Source: Berkiella sp963829835
GTDB lineage: Bacteria > Pseudomonadota > Gammaproteobacteria > Berkiellales > Berkiellaceae
Assembly (NCBI GenBank): GCA_963829835.1
Contig: CAWHKC010000004.1
Span: forward strand, 434,001-498,000
Length of the DNA stretch: 64,000 nt
Direction of reading: 5' to 3'
Each line of letters starts with the position of its first letter. Positions within the stretch are counted from its first letter, which is position 1. Shown in pieces: positions 18,104 through 26,103 of this stretch. The position numbers and the translations under genes were made by a program. The notes under the pieces are model-generated. The model did no database searches. It was given only the letters and a program-made list of their open reading frames with translations, and was not told the origin of the DNA.

Positions 18104-18220
18104 ATGGCAATCTCCTTTAAGAACACATCAGCATTTACGAAAATGTTTTGTAAAGTAACAAAATAGTGTGTTTATGGGAACCTCGCGGCGCATCATTTTA
18201 AACCTTTTTTAACCCCTCTC

Positions 18221-18267
18221 TTGGCAGCGTGAAAACTTTCCACTAGGGTATGCATAATTACATGCAT
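18221..18267 (+). promoter_or_regulatory. Candidate HPPD operon promoter and repeated ATGCAT operator
   Basis: TTGGCA (18221-18226) and TAGGGT (18244-18249) are 17 nt apart. Two ATGCAT hexamers follow at 18250-18255 and 18262-18267, separated by AATTAC. They form an inverted and direct repeat around the expected transcription start. Lying between divergent genes of the same pathway, this could be a shared control site. Weak -10 match. Confidence 0.3.
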
Positions 18268-18306
18268 CTTAAACAGTTAGCCAGTTAAGATCAATAAGGA
18301 AGCAAA

Positions 18307-19368
18307 ATGAATGCAACTCATGATAACCCTATGGGTTTAGATGGTTTTGAATTTGTTGAGTTTGCAAGCCCCGAACCTCAAAAGCTTGCATCCTTTTTTG
18401 AACATTTAGGTTTTACGTTCATCGCCAAACATCGTTCAAAGAAAGTCAGTTTATTTCGTCAGGGAAAAATAAATTTTATTATTAATGATGAACCAGGCAG
18501 TCATGCATTAGCCTTTTCAAAAGATCATGGGCCTTGTGCCTGTGCAATGGCCTTTAGAGTTAAAGATGCTAAAAAAGCGTTCGAGCTTGCCGTTTCAAAA
18601 GGAGCTAAACCCTATCTTGAAGGCAAAGTGGGCAAAGGTGAATTATCAATACCGGCCATTTATGGCATTGGTGGCAGTTTATTGTACTTTGTTGATAAAT
18701 ATCAGAACCAAACAATTTATGACACGGATTTCATTCCTCTTCCTAATGTATCCCAACATCCTCTTGGCGAGGGCTTAGATATTCTTGATCATCTCACTCA
18801 CAATGTGTATCAAGGCGAAATGGAAAAATGGGCTAATTTTTATAAAGATATATTTAATTTCTTTGAGATCCGTTATTTTGATATTAAAGGTGAAAAAACT
18901 GGACTCATCAGTTATGCCTTATCTAGCCCCGACGGTAAAATTAAAATCCCGTTAAATGAATCTAAAGATGATAAATCACAAATTGCAGAATATCTTAATG
19001 AATATAAAGGCGAAGGGATCCAGCATATTGCCTTAACGACCAACGATATTTATACATCCATCGAAAAATTACGTGCTAAAGGTACAAAATTTCTCACCAC
19101 CCCTGACACCTATTTCGAAATGGTCAACGAAAGAGTCAAAGGCCACCGTGAAGATTTAGCCAGAATGCAAAAAAATCAAATTCTGATTGATGGCTCTGTT
19201 GAAAATAATCAAGAAAAAATATTATTACAAATATTCACAGAAAACGTTATTGGTCCCATCTTCTTTGAAATTATTCAACGTAAAGGCAATGAGGGCTTTG
19301 GTGAAGGCAATTTCCGAGCACTCTTTTTAGCTATTGAAAGAGAACAAATGCGCCGAGGAGTTTTATAA
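18307..19368 (+). CDS. hppD: 4-Hydroxyphenylpyruvate dioxygenase
   Basis: 353 residues, two vicinal-oxygen-chelate domains. It converts 4-hydroxyphenylpyruvate to homogentisate with Fe(II) and O2. The iron ligands are visible in the C-terminal domain: His in LDHLTHNVYQGEM, His in EGIQHIALTTNDIY and Glu in GPIFFEIIQRKGN. The C-terminal helix segment GFGEGNFRALFLAIEREQ is typical. AAGGAAGCAAA precedes the ATG. It is the first gene of a three-gene operon with FAH and maleylacetoacetate isomerase. Confidence 0.95.
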   Translation: MNATHDNPMGLDGFEFVEFASPEPQKLASFFEHLGFTFIAKHRSKKVSLFRQGKINFIINDEPGSHALAFSKDHGPCACAMAFRVKDAKKAFELAVSKGAKPYLEGKVGKGELSIPAIYGIGGSLLYFVDKYQNQTIYDTDFIPLPNVSQHPLGEGLDILDHLTHNVYQGEMEKWANFYKDIFNFFEIRYFDIKGEKTGLISYALSSPDGKIKIPLNESKDDKSQIAEYLNEYKGEGIQHIALTTNDIYTSIEKLRAKGTKFLTTPDTYFEMVNERVKGHREDLARMQKNQILIDGSVENNQEKILLQIFTENVIGPIFFEIIQRKGNEGFGEGNFRALFLAIEREQMRRGVL

Positions 19369-19369
19369 T

Positions 19370-20359
19370 ATGAAATTAGCCACTTTAAAATCGCACTCTC
19401 GTGATGGACAACTCCTCGTGGTTTCAAAAGATTTAACCCTCGCCGTTAGAGTGCCTGAAATTGCCTTGACGATGCAACAAGCGCTCGATACCTGGGATAA
19501 ATCCGAAACCGCTTTGAAAAAAGTTTATACCGATTTAAATGCAGGAAAAATAAAAGATAATTTTCCTTTTGATGCCAATCAAGTATGCTCACCTTTACCA
19601 CGTGCTTACCAATGGGCTGATGCCAGCGCTTATGTCAATCATGTGCAATTGGTACGCAAATCACGTGGCGTTGAAATGCCTGAATCCTTTTGGACTGATC
19701 CGCTCATGTATCAAGGTGGCTCTGATAGCTTTATCGGACCACGCGATCCCATCCTACTGGCTGATACCACTTGGGGTATTGATTTTGAAGCTGAAGTCGC
19801 TGTTATCACTAAAGATGTTCCGATGGGAGTTTCTCAAGAAGAGGCAGGAAAATACATCGCGCTTATTATGCTGGTTAATGATGTCTCCTTACGTAACCTT
19901 GCTAAAGCGGAATTGGAAAAAGGGTTTGGCTTTTTTAATTGCAAACCCTCAAGTGCTTTCAGTCCCGTCGCTGTGACCCCAGATGAATTACAAGATGCCT
20001 GGGATGGTCAAAAAGTTCACTTGCCCTTAATGAGTCATTACAATCAAAAATTATTTGGAGAACCTAATGCTGGCGTTGATATGACATTTGGCTTCCCTAA
20101 ATTAATAGCACATGCGGCTAAAACTCGGCCCTTAGGCGCTGGCACGATTATTGGTTCAGGCACAGTTTCAAATACCGATCGAAGCAAGGGATCTTCTTGC
20201 ATTGTCGAAAAACGAATGTTAGAAACCATTGAAAACGGTAAACCAACAACGGAGTTTATGCAATTTGGTGATACGGTACGCATTGAAATGTTTGATAAAG
20301 ATAATCAAAGTATATTTGGTGCTATTGATCAAAAAGTTGAAAAATACAAAGGATTGTAG
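19370..20359 (+). CDS. Fumarylacetoacetase-family hydrolase
   Basis: 329 residues from ATG 19370, 1 nt after the HPPD stop; GAGGAG in the HPPD 3' end is the ribosome binding site. FAH-fold signatures: GIDFEAEVAVITKDVP (metal-ligand acidic residues), LIMLVNDVSLRNL, KPSSAFSPVAVTPDEL and GTIIGSGTVSNTD. It would split fumarylacetoacetate into fumarate and acetoacetate, the last step of tyrosine breakdown. It is shorter than the animal enzyme and belongs to the bacterial group of about 330 residues. Context makes this activity likely; other FAH-fold C-C hydrolases are possible. Confidence 0.87.
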   Translation: MKLATLKSHSRDGQLLVVSKDLTLAVRVPEIALTMQQALDTWDKSETALKKVYTDLNAGKIKDNFPFDANQVCSPLPRAYQWADASAYVNHVQLVRKSRGVEMPESFWTDPLMYQGGSDSFIGPRDPILLADTTWGIDFEAEVAVITKDVPMGVSQEEAGKYIALIMLVNDVSLRNLAKAELEKGFGFFNCKPSSAFSPVAVTPDELQDAWDGQKVHLPLMSHYNQKLFGEPNAGVDMTFGFPKLIAHAAKTRPLGAGTIIGSGTVSNTDRSKGSSCIVEKRMLETIENGKPTTEFMQFGDTVRIEMFDKDNQSIFGAIDQKVEKYKGL

Positions 20360-20361
20360 GA

Positions 20362-21006
20362 ATGCTAAAGTTATTTGATTATTTTCGATCTAGCGCCTGT
20401 TATCGCGTTCGCATTGCGCTTAACCTAAAAAACCTTCCTTATGAGCAAATGCCTATTCATTTGGTGAAAGGGCAACAATCGAGTGATGATTATCAAGCAA
20501 TTAATCCGCAAAAGTTGGTGCCTGCATTACAAGATCCAAAATCCAATACAGTCATAACACAATCTCTGGCGATTATTGAATATCTTGAAGAAACTCATCC
20601 AAAACCGGCTCTGCTCCCCAAGGATGCGCAAGAGCGTGCAGCAGTTCGAGCTTTTGCGCAAGTCGTGGCTTGTGATATACATCCTGTGAATAATCTTCGC
20701 GTATTAAAATATCTCAAACACACTTTTCATGTGTCGGATGAACAAAAAATGCAGTGGTATTTTCATTGGTTAGAATCGGGTTTTGATGCTCTTGAATCAA
20801 TACTCAAAGCCAATCATGGTGATCCTTTTTGTTTTGGCAAAACCCCGACATTGGCTGATATCTGTTTAGTGCCTCAAGTCTATAATGCACAACGCTTTCA
20901 ATTTTCTTTTGAAAAATACCCTAGGATTTTGCAAGTACATGAACATTGCAATAAGCAAGATGCTTTTGTGAATGCGCTTCCTGAAAATCAACCTGATGCG
21001 GAGTAA
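20362..21006 (+). CDS. maiA: Maleylacetoacetate isomerase (zeta-class GST)
   Basis: 214 residues, glutathione S-transferase fold. The zeta-class active-site motif SSACYRVRIALNLK is at residues 10-23, followed by the NPQKLVPALQD loop that binds glutathione and SLAIIEYLEETHP. The C-terminal helical domain includes GKTPTLADICLVPQVYNAQRF. It isomerises maleylacetoacetate to fumarylacetoacetate using glutathione. It lies 2 nt after the FAH gene. The pathway step before it, homogentisate 1,2-dioxygenase, is missing from this window. Confidence 0.92.
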   Translation: MLKLFDYFRSSACYRVRIALNLKNLPYEQMPIHLVKGQQSSDDYQAINPQKLVPALQDPKSNTVITQSLAIIEYLEETHPKPALLPKDAQERAAVRAFAQVVACDIHPVNNLRVLKYLKHTFHVSDEQKMQWYFHWLESGFDALESILKANHGDPFCFGKTPTLADICLVPQVYNAQRFQFSFEKYPRILQVHEHCNKQDAFVNALPENQPDAE

Positions 21007-21009
21007 TTT

Positions 21010-21477
21010 TTACAAATAAAACCTTAAAATCGGCAACATTCTTCCAGGAACAACTTTTGATTCCACTGTTCCAATTTGTCTTGCGCCCATTTTAAGGTAA
21101 AACCCAGCCGCATTGGGATCGCCTTCCCAGGTCAAATACCGTAGGCCACGATGTTTAGCTTCCTTCATTACCGCATTCCACAAAGCTTTTCCGCAGCCCT
21201 TGCTGATTTCACTAGGCTCAATAAATAGTCTTCCATCCGATAATTCTTCAACCGCAGGACGGCACCAAAAGCCTTTAATAACACTATCTAGCTCTGCCAC
21301 AAAACTAATGCCATTTTCAATCATTTCTGGAGTAACTTCTAATTCTGGCGTCCATAATTGAATTAATTCCGCAGAATAGCCCCAATAAGCTTTCGAGCGC
21401 AATGCGATTTCGGTTAATACCTTGGCTTCTTCAGGCTTTGCGCGACGAATTAGATAAGTCATAAATTTATTGTCCAT
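21010..21477 (-). CDS. GNAT-family N-acetyltransferase
   Basis: 155 residues from ATG 21477; another ATG at 21462 and a TTG at 21495 are possible starts. GNAT features are the N-terminal IRRAKPEEAKVLTEIALRSK strand-helix, the SFVAELDSVIKGFW strand, and the acetyl-CoA loop region EPSEISKGCGKALWNAVMKE. WEGDPNAAGFYLKMGARQIG is the usual C-terminal strand-helix. The substrate cannot be told; small-molecule or protein N-acetylation are both possible. It is convergent with maiA, 3 nt apart, and has its own promoter region upstream. Confidence 0.75.
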   Translation of the reverse strand: MDNKFMTYLIRRAKPEEAKVLTEIALRSKAYWGYSAELIQLWTPELEVTPEMIENGISFVAELDSVIKGFWCRPAVEELSDGRLFIEPSEISKGCGKALWNAVMKEAKHRGLRYLTWEGDPNAAGFYLKMGARQIGTVESKVVPGRMLPILRFYL

Positions 21478-21579
21478 TTCATTACGTTTGAGCAACCCTC
21501 CTAATTAATGAGTTTATAAATAAAATCTTTATTTATCAATGTAATATAGAAGTATTGCCTCTTACATTTAAAAGTACCA

Positions 21580-21594
21580 CACTATAATATAGTG
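21580..21594. promoter_or_regulatory. Palindrome enclosing a -10-like box upstream of the HTH gene
   Basis: CACTATA and TATAGTG flank a central A at 21580-21594, and TATAAT (21583-21588) lies inside. It is about 70 nt upstream of the HTH gene, so autoregulation by that protein is possible. The half-site CACTATA also occurs in the phhA palindrome at 14253-14274. Confidence 0.35.
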
Positions 21595-21664
21595 GCATTT
21601 GTTACATTTTTCCAAAATTGCTTAACTGAAGATTAGAGAAATTACAAGAAAAGAGGTATGTAAC

Positions 21665-21976
21665 ATGAAGCTTAAAAATTTCTAGGACTATTTGGAAAAA
21701 CGCTTAGATCCAAAAGAAATTTCAGAAATTGAGTATCAAGCTGATATTGAATTTGAAACACTCAAAGCACTTCAAGAAGACGTATTACATGCCATTGAAA
21801 AATACATGGAAGAAGAAAACATTGGCTTTAATGAATTAGTAAAACGTTTAGATGTAAGCCCTGCCCAAATTAACAAAATACAAAAAGGGGAAGCAAATCT
21901 TACACTATCAAGCCTTGCTCATATTGCGGCATTATTCAAAAAAAGAGCGCATATTGTTTTTGAAGACAGAAAATAA
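21665..21976 (+). pseudogene. XRE/HTH regulator (antitoxin-like) with in-frame amber at codon 7
   Basis: ATG at 21665 has a good ribosome binding site (GAGG, 8 nt upstream) and reads MKLKNF, then TAG at 21683, then DYLEKRLDPKEISEIEYQAD in the same frame. The rest (to 21976) is an intact HTH domain: NIGFNELVKRLDVSPAQINK then GEANLTLSSLAHIAALF, like HigA-type antitoxins. TTG at 21692, with AGGA just in front, could restart translation and give a nearly complete 94-residue protein. So either a nonsense mutation has damaged the gene or expression uses the TTG. No toxin partner gene is adjacent. A strong terminator follows. Confidence 0.65.
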
Positions 21977-21991
21977 TTTACTCATTCAATA

Positions 21992-22018
21992 AAAAAGGGA
22001 GCATCATGCTCCCTTTTT
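21992..22018 (+). terminator. Rho-independent terminator after the HTH gene
   Basis: Arms AAAAAGGGAGCAT (21992-22004) and ATGCTCCCTTTTT (22006-22018) pair perfectly and end in a T-run. The symmetric A- and T-runs could also serve the converging coiled-coil gene at 22032. Confidence 0.85.
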
Positions 22019-22031
22019 CATCAAGCCAATA

Positions 22032-23012
22032 TTAATGAACAATGCCCGGACTTGGACTTCTATTTCTCACCTTCTCACTTGAAGCTGATGCTTCTTCCGC
22101 GGGAGGTGTCCCTGGAATCAGTGATTTCTCTTTAGAACGTAAACGGTCAAAACTACTCGTCAATGATTTGGCAACAGTAATGCCAGCCGCAGGTAAACTC
22201 GAAGGATGCTCGGCAGCCACATCGTCAACCTCTGACTCGCTAATATTATCTTCAACCGCATTTTTACGGGCTTGAAGCTCTAATTCTCTAACATTTAATT
22301 CATATACTTTCTTGCTTAAAGCCAGCTCTTTCGTTTCAAGCTCTTTTTCTCTTTTAACCAATGTCGCTTCAAGTTTATTTAGTTTCCTTTCTTTTTCCGC
22401 CTGGTTTTTAGCAACATCATGCGCTTTTGTAGCCGTGGTTTTCTTCTCATCAATGACTTCAATTCTTGCTTTTTTCAGATCTTCTTTTTCACTTTCAAGT
22501 TTTGTTTTCTTAATATCTAGTTGAGATTTCTCATATTCAATTGAATTTTTTGCCTTTGTTAAAATAGTCTGTTTTCTTCTGAGGTTAGTAGCTTCTTTCT
22601 TCAACGCTTTTTCAAACAGCTTGAGTTCTTTTTCTTTCTCGCTCTCATCTTTTGCAAGCGCTTTATTGGCTAGGTCTAACTGGCCAAGCAAAGCCGTATT
22701 TTGTTTTTCAAGTTCGGAAGCTTTACGAATTCGGCCAAAGCCCCAAAGACCTGATTTCAGTGCACCAACTGCCAAAGCACTTTCAGCAGCAGCAACAGTT
22801 ATCTGACCAGCAATATTATTAAGTGAAGCCCCTACAACAGGAGTCCATGAGGTTAGTAAATTTAATACTGGGGTCGCTGCATCTGCATACCAAAAGCCAG
22901 TTACTGCCAGCAGTGTCATGCTTGCTGTAGGCGCGTAATCGCGAGCAAACGCAACGGTATTGTCAAATAAAGAGGGGGTTGAGCTTGAGGCCACGGGTTT
23001 ACGTTTAGCCAT
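22032..23012 (-). CDS. Coiled-coil protein with N-terminal hydrophobic segments
   Basis: 326 residues, not assigned to a family. Residues about 25-90 are hydrophobic and alanine/glycine-rich (MTLLAVTGFWYADAATPVL and ITVAAAESALAVGALKSGLW), consistent with one or two membrane segments. Residues about 95-245 form a long charged coiled coil rich in K/E heptads (KLEATLVKREKELETKELAL). The C-terminal 80 residues are disordered, acidic then Ser/Pro-rich (NRSPSPGIVH). The basic start MAKRKP precedes a Ser/Thr-rich stretch. The layout resembles membrane-associated effector or inclusion-membrane proteins, but no function is claimed. It converges on the terminator at 21992-22018. Confidence 0.6.
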   Translation of the reverse strand: MAKRKPVASSSTPSLFDNTVAFARDYAPTASMTLLAVTGFWYADAATPVLNLLTSWTPVVGASLNNIAGQITVAAAESALAVGALKSGLWGFGRIRKASELEKQNTALLGQLDLANKALAKDESEKEKELKLFEKALKKEATNLRRKQTILTKAKNSIEYEKSQLDIKKTKLESEKEDLKKARIEVIDEKKTTATKAHDVAKNQAEKERKLNKLEATLVKREKELETKELALSKKVYELNVRELELQARKNAVEDNISESEVDDVAAEHPSSLPAAGITVAKSLTSSFDRLRSKEKSLIPGTPPAEEASASSEKVRNRSPSPGIVH

Positions 23013-23365
23013 AAATTACCTCTGAATGTTTTAATTATGTTCGGATTATATTTGAAACTTTTTGTTGAGATTTTTCTTGTGAAAAATCATTTTATTTATT
23101 GTTATCTATTGAACTTCACTGAAACATGCCTAATTTTCATTCAGCGCTGAAAATATACCTGTGTAACTTAGGAAAATCAAAAGAAATCTTTGGATCTCGG
23201 ATCCTAAACTAACTAATTAGTGGGATCGCAAACAAACTAAAGTTCGTTATTATTTTGTCGTAATTAAATATCGACACATCGTTTTTTGCATAACACTTTT
23301 GAACATGCTAGATTCCCACCGATTCAACAAATTCTCTGCATATTTCAGCATTATTAGGATACACC
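23013..23365. other. 353-nt AT-rich intergenic region
   Basis: No gene, repeat or RNA recognised. It lies between the divergent coiled-coil gene and the small double-glycine peptide gene and must hold both promoters. AGGA at 23357-23360 is the ribosome binding site of the peptide gene. Confidence 0.5.
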
Positions 23366-23593
23366 ATGAGAGTATTACAAGAAAATGAAACACACCAAGT
23401 CAATGGTGGTGTCGTAATAGAAGAAACAATAATATACGGCGGCATCAAAGTCCTGGCCGGATTATACGCAGGTTTAGGCACAGGACTCGGTTTTGCAGCG
23501 TTGCCATTTTTTTCAACTGCAGGAACTCTAACTATTGCAAAAGTTATTGGTGGTAGCACTCTAGTAGGAGTGATTGTAGGCTTGTTTTGCTAA
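23366..23593 (+). CDS. Small hydrophobic peptide with double-glycine leader (bacteriocin-like)
   Basis: 75 residues. Residues 1-15, MRVLQENETHQVNGG, fit a class II bacteriocin/microcin leader: short, charged, a hydrophobic residue at -4 and Gly-Gly just before the cleavage point. The remaining 60 residues are hydrophobic and glycine/alanine-rich (LAGLYAGLGTGLGFAAL, VIGGSTLVGVIVGLFC), suggesting a membrane-active peptide. The start has AGGA 5 nt upstream. Such peptides are exported by ABC transporters with a C39 peptidase domain; neither transporter nor immunity gene is in the window. It could also be a small membrane protein that mimics the leader. Confidence 0.6.
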   Translation: MRVLQENETHQVNGGVVIEETIIYGGIKVLAGLYAGLGTGLGFAALPFFSTAGTLTIAKVIGGSTLVGVIVGLFC

Positions 23594-23597
23594 CCCT

Positions 23598-24179
23598 TCA
23601 CCCCGTTCCGAATAGCAAGGCTTTCTCTTGAGGACTGATTGCAGGCAAAAAATCATTCATAGAAGAAAGGAAGTCTTCTTTAGACATATTCTTTATAAAT
23701 ACATGCATTGGCTCGAGCAATTGTTTGTCATCACATTTTTGCCATAATTTAGGCATGATGAGAGTCTCTTCTTGTTCAAGATGTTGTAAATAGTCAGCAA
23801 TAAATTGATTAACCATTAAATATAAAGACCATCCTAAGTTTTGCCTTTGAAGAGATGATGTTTCTTTTAAAATAGTATCAAACAGTGTTGATATCCTTTG
23901 TAAAGAGTGATCTTGTGTTTTGTGCTCTTTTTCTAATTCTTCACATTCTTTAGGGAGGTGCTTTTGAATAAAGGGATGAAAATAGGTATCCTCATGCATC
24001 GCATGACTCTCTAAATAATCTTTCACTTTTTTATACTGCTGAATTAATGAGTGAACTTGTGCATCACAAGTCATATCAGCCGCCCCCAATTCAATGCTAA
24101 ATAAAAACAATAGCCGACGCAGAGTTTTGTGAATACTTTGATAATAATTCACTCTGTCGCATTTCATCATAAAATCCAT
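23598..24179 (-). CDS. Hemerythrin-like (HHE) domain protein
   Basis: 193 residues, four-helix-bundle pattern. Metal-ligand candidates are spaced as in HHE proteins: His in YYQSIHKTLRRLL, HAMHEDTYFHPFI, LEKEHKTQDHSLQ and YLQHLEQEETLIMPKLW. Such proteins bind a di-iron centre and are linked to O2/NO sensing, iron handling or repair of oxidative damage. The start codon is preceded by AGAGGAAAGTACC. It is divergent from the LysR gene over a very AT-rich 106-nt gap and may be its target. The exact role is unknown. Confidence 0.75.
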   Translation of the reverse strand: MDFMMKCDRVNYYQSIHKTLRRLLFLFSIELGAADMTCDAQVHSLIQQYKKVKDYLESHAMHEDTYFHPFIQKHLPKECEELEKEHKTQDHSLQRISTLFDTILKETSSLQRQNLGWSLYLMVNQFIADYLQHLEQEETLIMPKLWQKCDDKQLLEPMHVFIKNMSKEDFLSSMNDFLPAISPQEKALLFGTG

Positions 24180-24285
24180 GGTACTTTCCTCTACATTTCA
24201 GTATGAGATAAGCATAATTCTTTTTTACATATAAATATAATTATGTATAATGATAGATATTATAAATTAATTTATTGATTCTATC

Positions 24286-25212
24286 ATGGACTCACGTTCG
24301 CCTTTATCTACCTTTCTTTGTGTGTACCGCCACGGTTCGCAAAGCAAAGCCGCCGCTGTGATGCATCTCACACAACCGGCCGTTTCACAACAACTTAAAT
24401 TCTTAGAAGAAAGGTTTGGTAGACCTCTTTTCAATAGGGTGGGACGCAAACTCGTTCCAACGCCTGCGGCACACCAACTGGCACTGCAGATTAGTAAACC
24501 CCTTGATTCTTTAGAACAAGTATGGAATTCACTGAAATTAAAATCTTCTTCCATTCAAACCGTTCAATTGGGTGGCATCAGAGAATTCTATTCATCCGTG
24601 ATAGTTCCTCATCTTGATGAATTAGCCCAGCAAAAGATCCATTGTCGATTTACCTTTGGCCACGATAGTCTTGTTGAGCGTCTACTTAAAAATGAGATCG
24701 ATATAGCTCAATTTTGTGCCCATGTGGCACAACCTGGCATTGAAATTGAAAAGTTTTTCACCGAAGAATTTGTGCTAATTGGACATCCCAAATGGAAAAA
24801 AATAATTTCGAACAGTTCGCCCAATAAGCTCTATTCCTGTTTGAACGCAATGCCTTGGATTGCTTACGACGAAAGTTTATTATTTATCAAAGAATATTTT
24901 CTGTCTGTGTTTAACGAACCTTTTGATGGCAGTGTTCCTTTCACCATACCAGATTTATGGACAATGCTAAATGCAGCGATTGGCGGCTGCGGGATCACGA
25001 TATTACCCTCTTATTTTTGCAAAGAAGCCCTTAAAATGAAAAAAATAGTTGTCTTAGCTTATCCTAAAAATCCGCCTAAATTGGATTTTTACTTGGGTTG
25101 GAAAGACGGGGCGCTTCAAAATCCTCTGATAAAAACGGTAAAATGTTTCTTACAAAAAGTTGCCAATCAATCTTTACCTCATCATATTGTAACCTCTGGG
25201 ATAAAAGTATGA
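24286..25212 (+). CDS. LysR-family transcriptional regulator
   Basis: 308 residues. The N-terminal winged helix (about 5-65) contains the LysR signature FLCVYRHGSQSKAAAVMHLT then QPAVSQQLKFLEERFGRPLF. The rest is a periplasmic-binding-like effector domain, with a late segment AAIGGCGITILPSYFCKEAL. It usually binds T-N11-A palindromes next to its own gene; the gap 24180-24285 is full of AT-rich inverted motifs around TATAATTATGTATAAT. Candidate targets are the divergent hemerythrin-like gene and its own operon with the overlapping Nudix gene. The inducer is unknown. Confidence 0.87.
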   Translation: MDSRSPLSTFLCVYRHGSQSKAAAVMHLTQPAVSQQLKFLEERFGRPLFNRVGRKLVPTPAAHQLALQISKPLDSLEQVWNSLKLKSSSIQTVQLGGIREFYSSVIVPHLDELAQQKIHCRFTFGHDSLVERLLKNEIDIAQFCAHVAQPGIEIEKFFTEEFVLIGHPKWKKIISNSSPNKLYSCLNAMPWIAYDESLLFIKEYFLSVFNEPFDGSVPFTIPDLWTMLNAAIGGCGITILPSYFCKEALKMKKIVVLAYPKNPPKLDFYLGWKDGALQNPLIKTVKCFLQKVANQSLPHHIVTSGIKV

Positions 25213-25676
25213 TCAAACTATTTTATTACTTTATTACCTTTATCAGACGCAAAATGCAGCGCATGCTAAACACGGCAACGATAGGGGTGAAAGCACTTAT
25301 CATTAATCAAAAACAAGAAGTACTGCTCGTTGAACACACCTACATGTCCGGCTGGCACCTACCCGGTGGAGGAGTTGATCAGGGAGAATCCCCAAAAGCA
25401 GCTATTATTCGTGAAGTCAAAGAAGAAACGGGTATTATCGTTAAACAGGATCCAGCGCTATTTGCAATTTATTCCCATAAAATTTTGGGTGCAAATGATT
25501 ATCCTATGGTCTATATCATCAAAGACTTTACCATCTTGCCTAATGCTAAATTATGCCAAGAAATCAAACATGCCCGCTGGTTTGAGATCAGTAGCCTTCC
25601 CCCTGAAACCACTGAAAGTACCAGGCAAAGAATACAAGAATATGTGCAAGGACTGCCTCCGGCAGATGTTTGGTAA
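25209..25676 (+). CDS. Nudix hydrolase
   Basis: 155 residues from ATG 25209, which overlaps the LysR TGA (ATGA). A complete Nudix box is present: GGGVDQGESPKAAIIREVKE followed by ETG (about residues 54-76), with all catalytic glutamates. It cleaves a nucleoside diphosphate linked to another group; the substrate (ADP-ribose, dNTP or other) cannot be told. The first about 18 residues (MIKLFYYFITFIRRKMQRML) are hydrophobic then basic and could be a membrane anchor. Two-gene operon with the LysR gene. Confidence 0.85.
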   Translation: MIKLFYYFITFIRRKMQRMLNTATIGVKALIINQKQEVLLVEHTYMSGWHLPGGGVDQGESPKAAIIREVKEETGIIVKQDPALFAIYSHKILGANDYPMVYIIKDFTILPNAKLCQEIKHARWFEISSLPPETTESTRQRIQEYVQGLPPADVW

Positions 25677-25728
25677 AATTTAGAATAATTTAGGATCTCT
25701 GATCTGAAATTCTTACAGCCACGAAGTG

Positions 25729-25937
25729 GCGTAGGGTATTAGCCCCACGTGAAAGCCTTGAGCCGCTAGGCGAAAGGTTGAAACGTGGGGAAAAACAGCC
25801 CCACCCCACCACCCTCCAAGCTGCGGCAGCAGCGTAGGATTTCCTACGCTGCTGCCGCAGCTTGGAAGGGTGGGTGGTTTTTCTATCCCCACGTTCCGGC
25901 GCTAAAAGCGCCTCCATGAGGGGCTAATATCCTACGC
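25729..25937. repeat. Nested inverted-repeat element, about 210 bp
   Basis: The outer arms GCGTAGGGTATTAGCCCC (25729-25746) and GGGGCTAATATCCTACGC (25920-25937) pair with one mismatch. The centre is a 24-bp perfect palindrome arm pair (25816-25839 and 25842-25865) with a 2-nt centre, extended by CCACCCT / AGGGTGG with a bulge. CCCCACGT/ACGTGGGG motifs recur at 25743-25750, 25784-25790 and 25887-25893. It is much more GC-rich than its surroundings. No ORF of note. It fills most of the 427-nt gap between the Nudix and phosphate-transport genes; the remainder (25938-26103) shows only the PhoU-like gene's GGAGGA site. Confidence 0.75.
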
Positions 25938-26103
25938 AGCTACGCTGCTGAAGAAACTAAAATTTCTTTAAATGACAGATGGTTTTTGATCTTGGGATAT
26001 AGACGGCAGGTAAGAGTATAAAAAGTCTCTTGTGTCCGACCGCCCTACAAGCGATACTTCGGTCTGCCTGACTTTGGCGAAATAATGTTGGAGGATTAAC
26101 TTT

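Noticed and set aside
22042..22806. Plus-strand ORFs antisense to the coiled-coil gene
   Set aside because: Their Ser/Phe-rich translations mirror the K/E-rich coiled coil and have no start signals.
23308..23559. Minus-strand ORF of 83 codons
   Set aside because: It is a shadow of the double-glycine peptide gene, which has the ribosome binding site and leader pattern on the plus strand.
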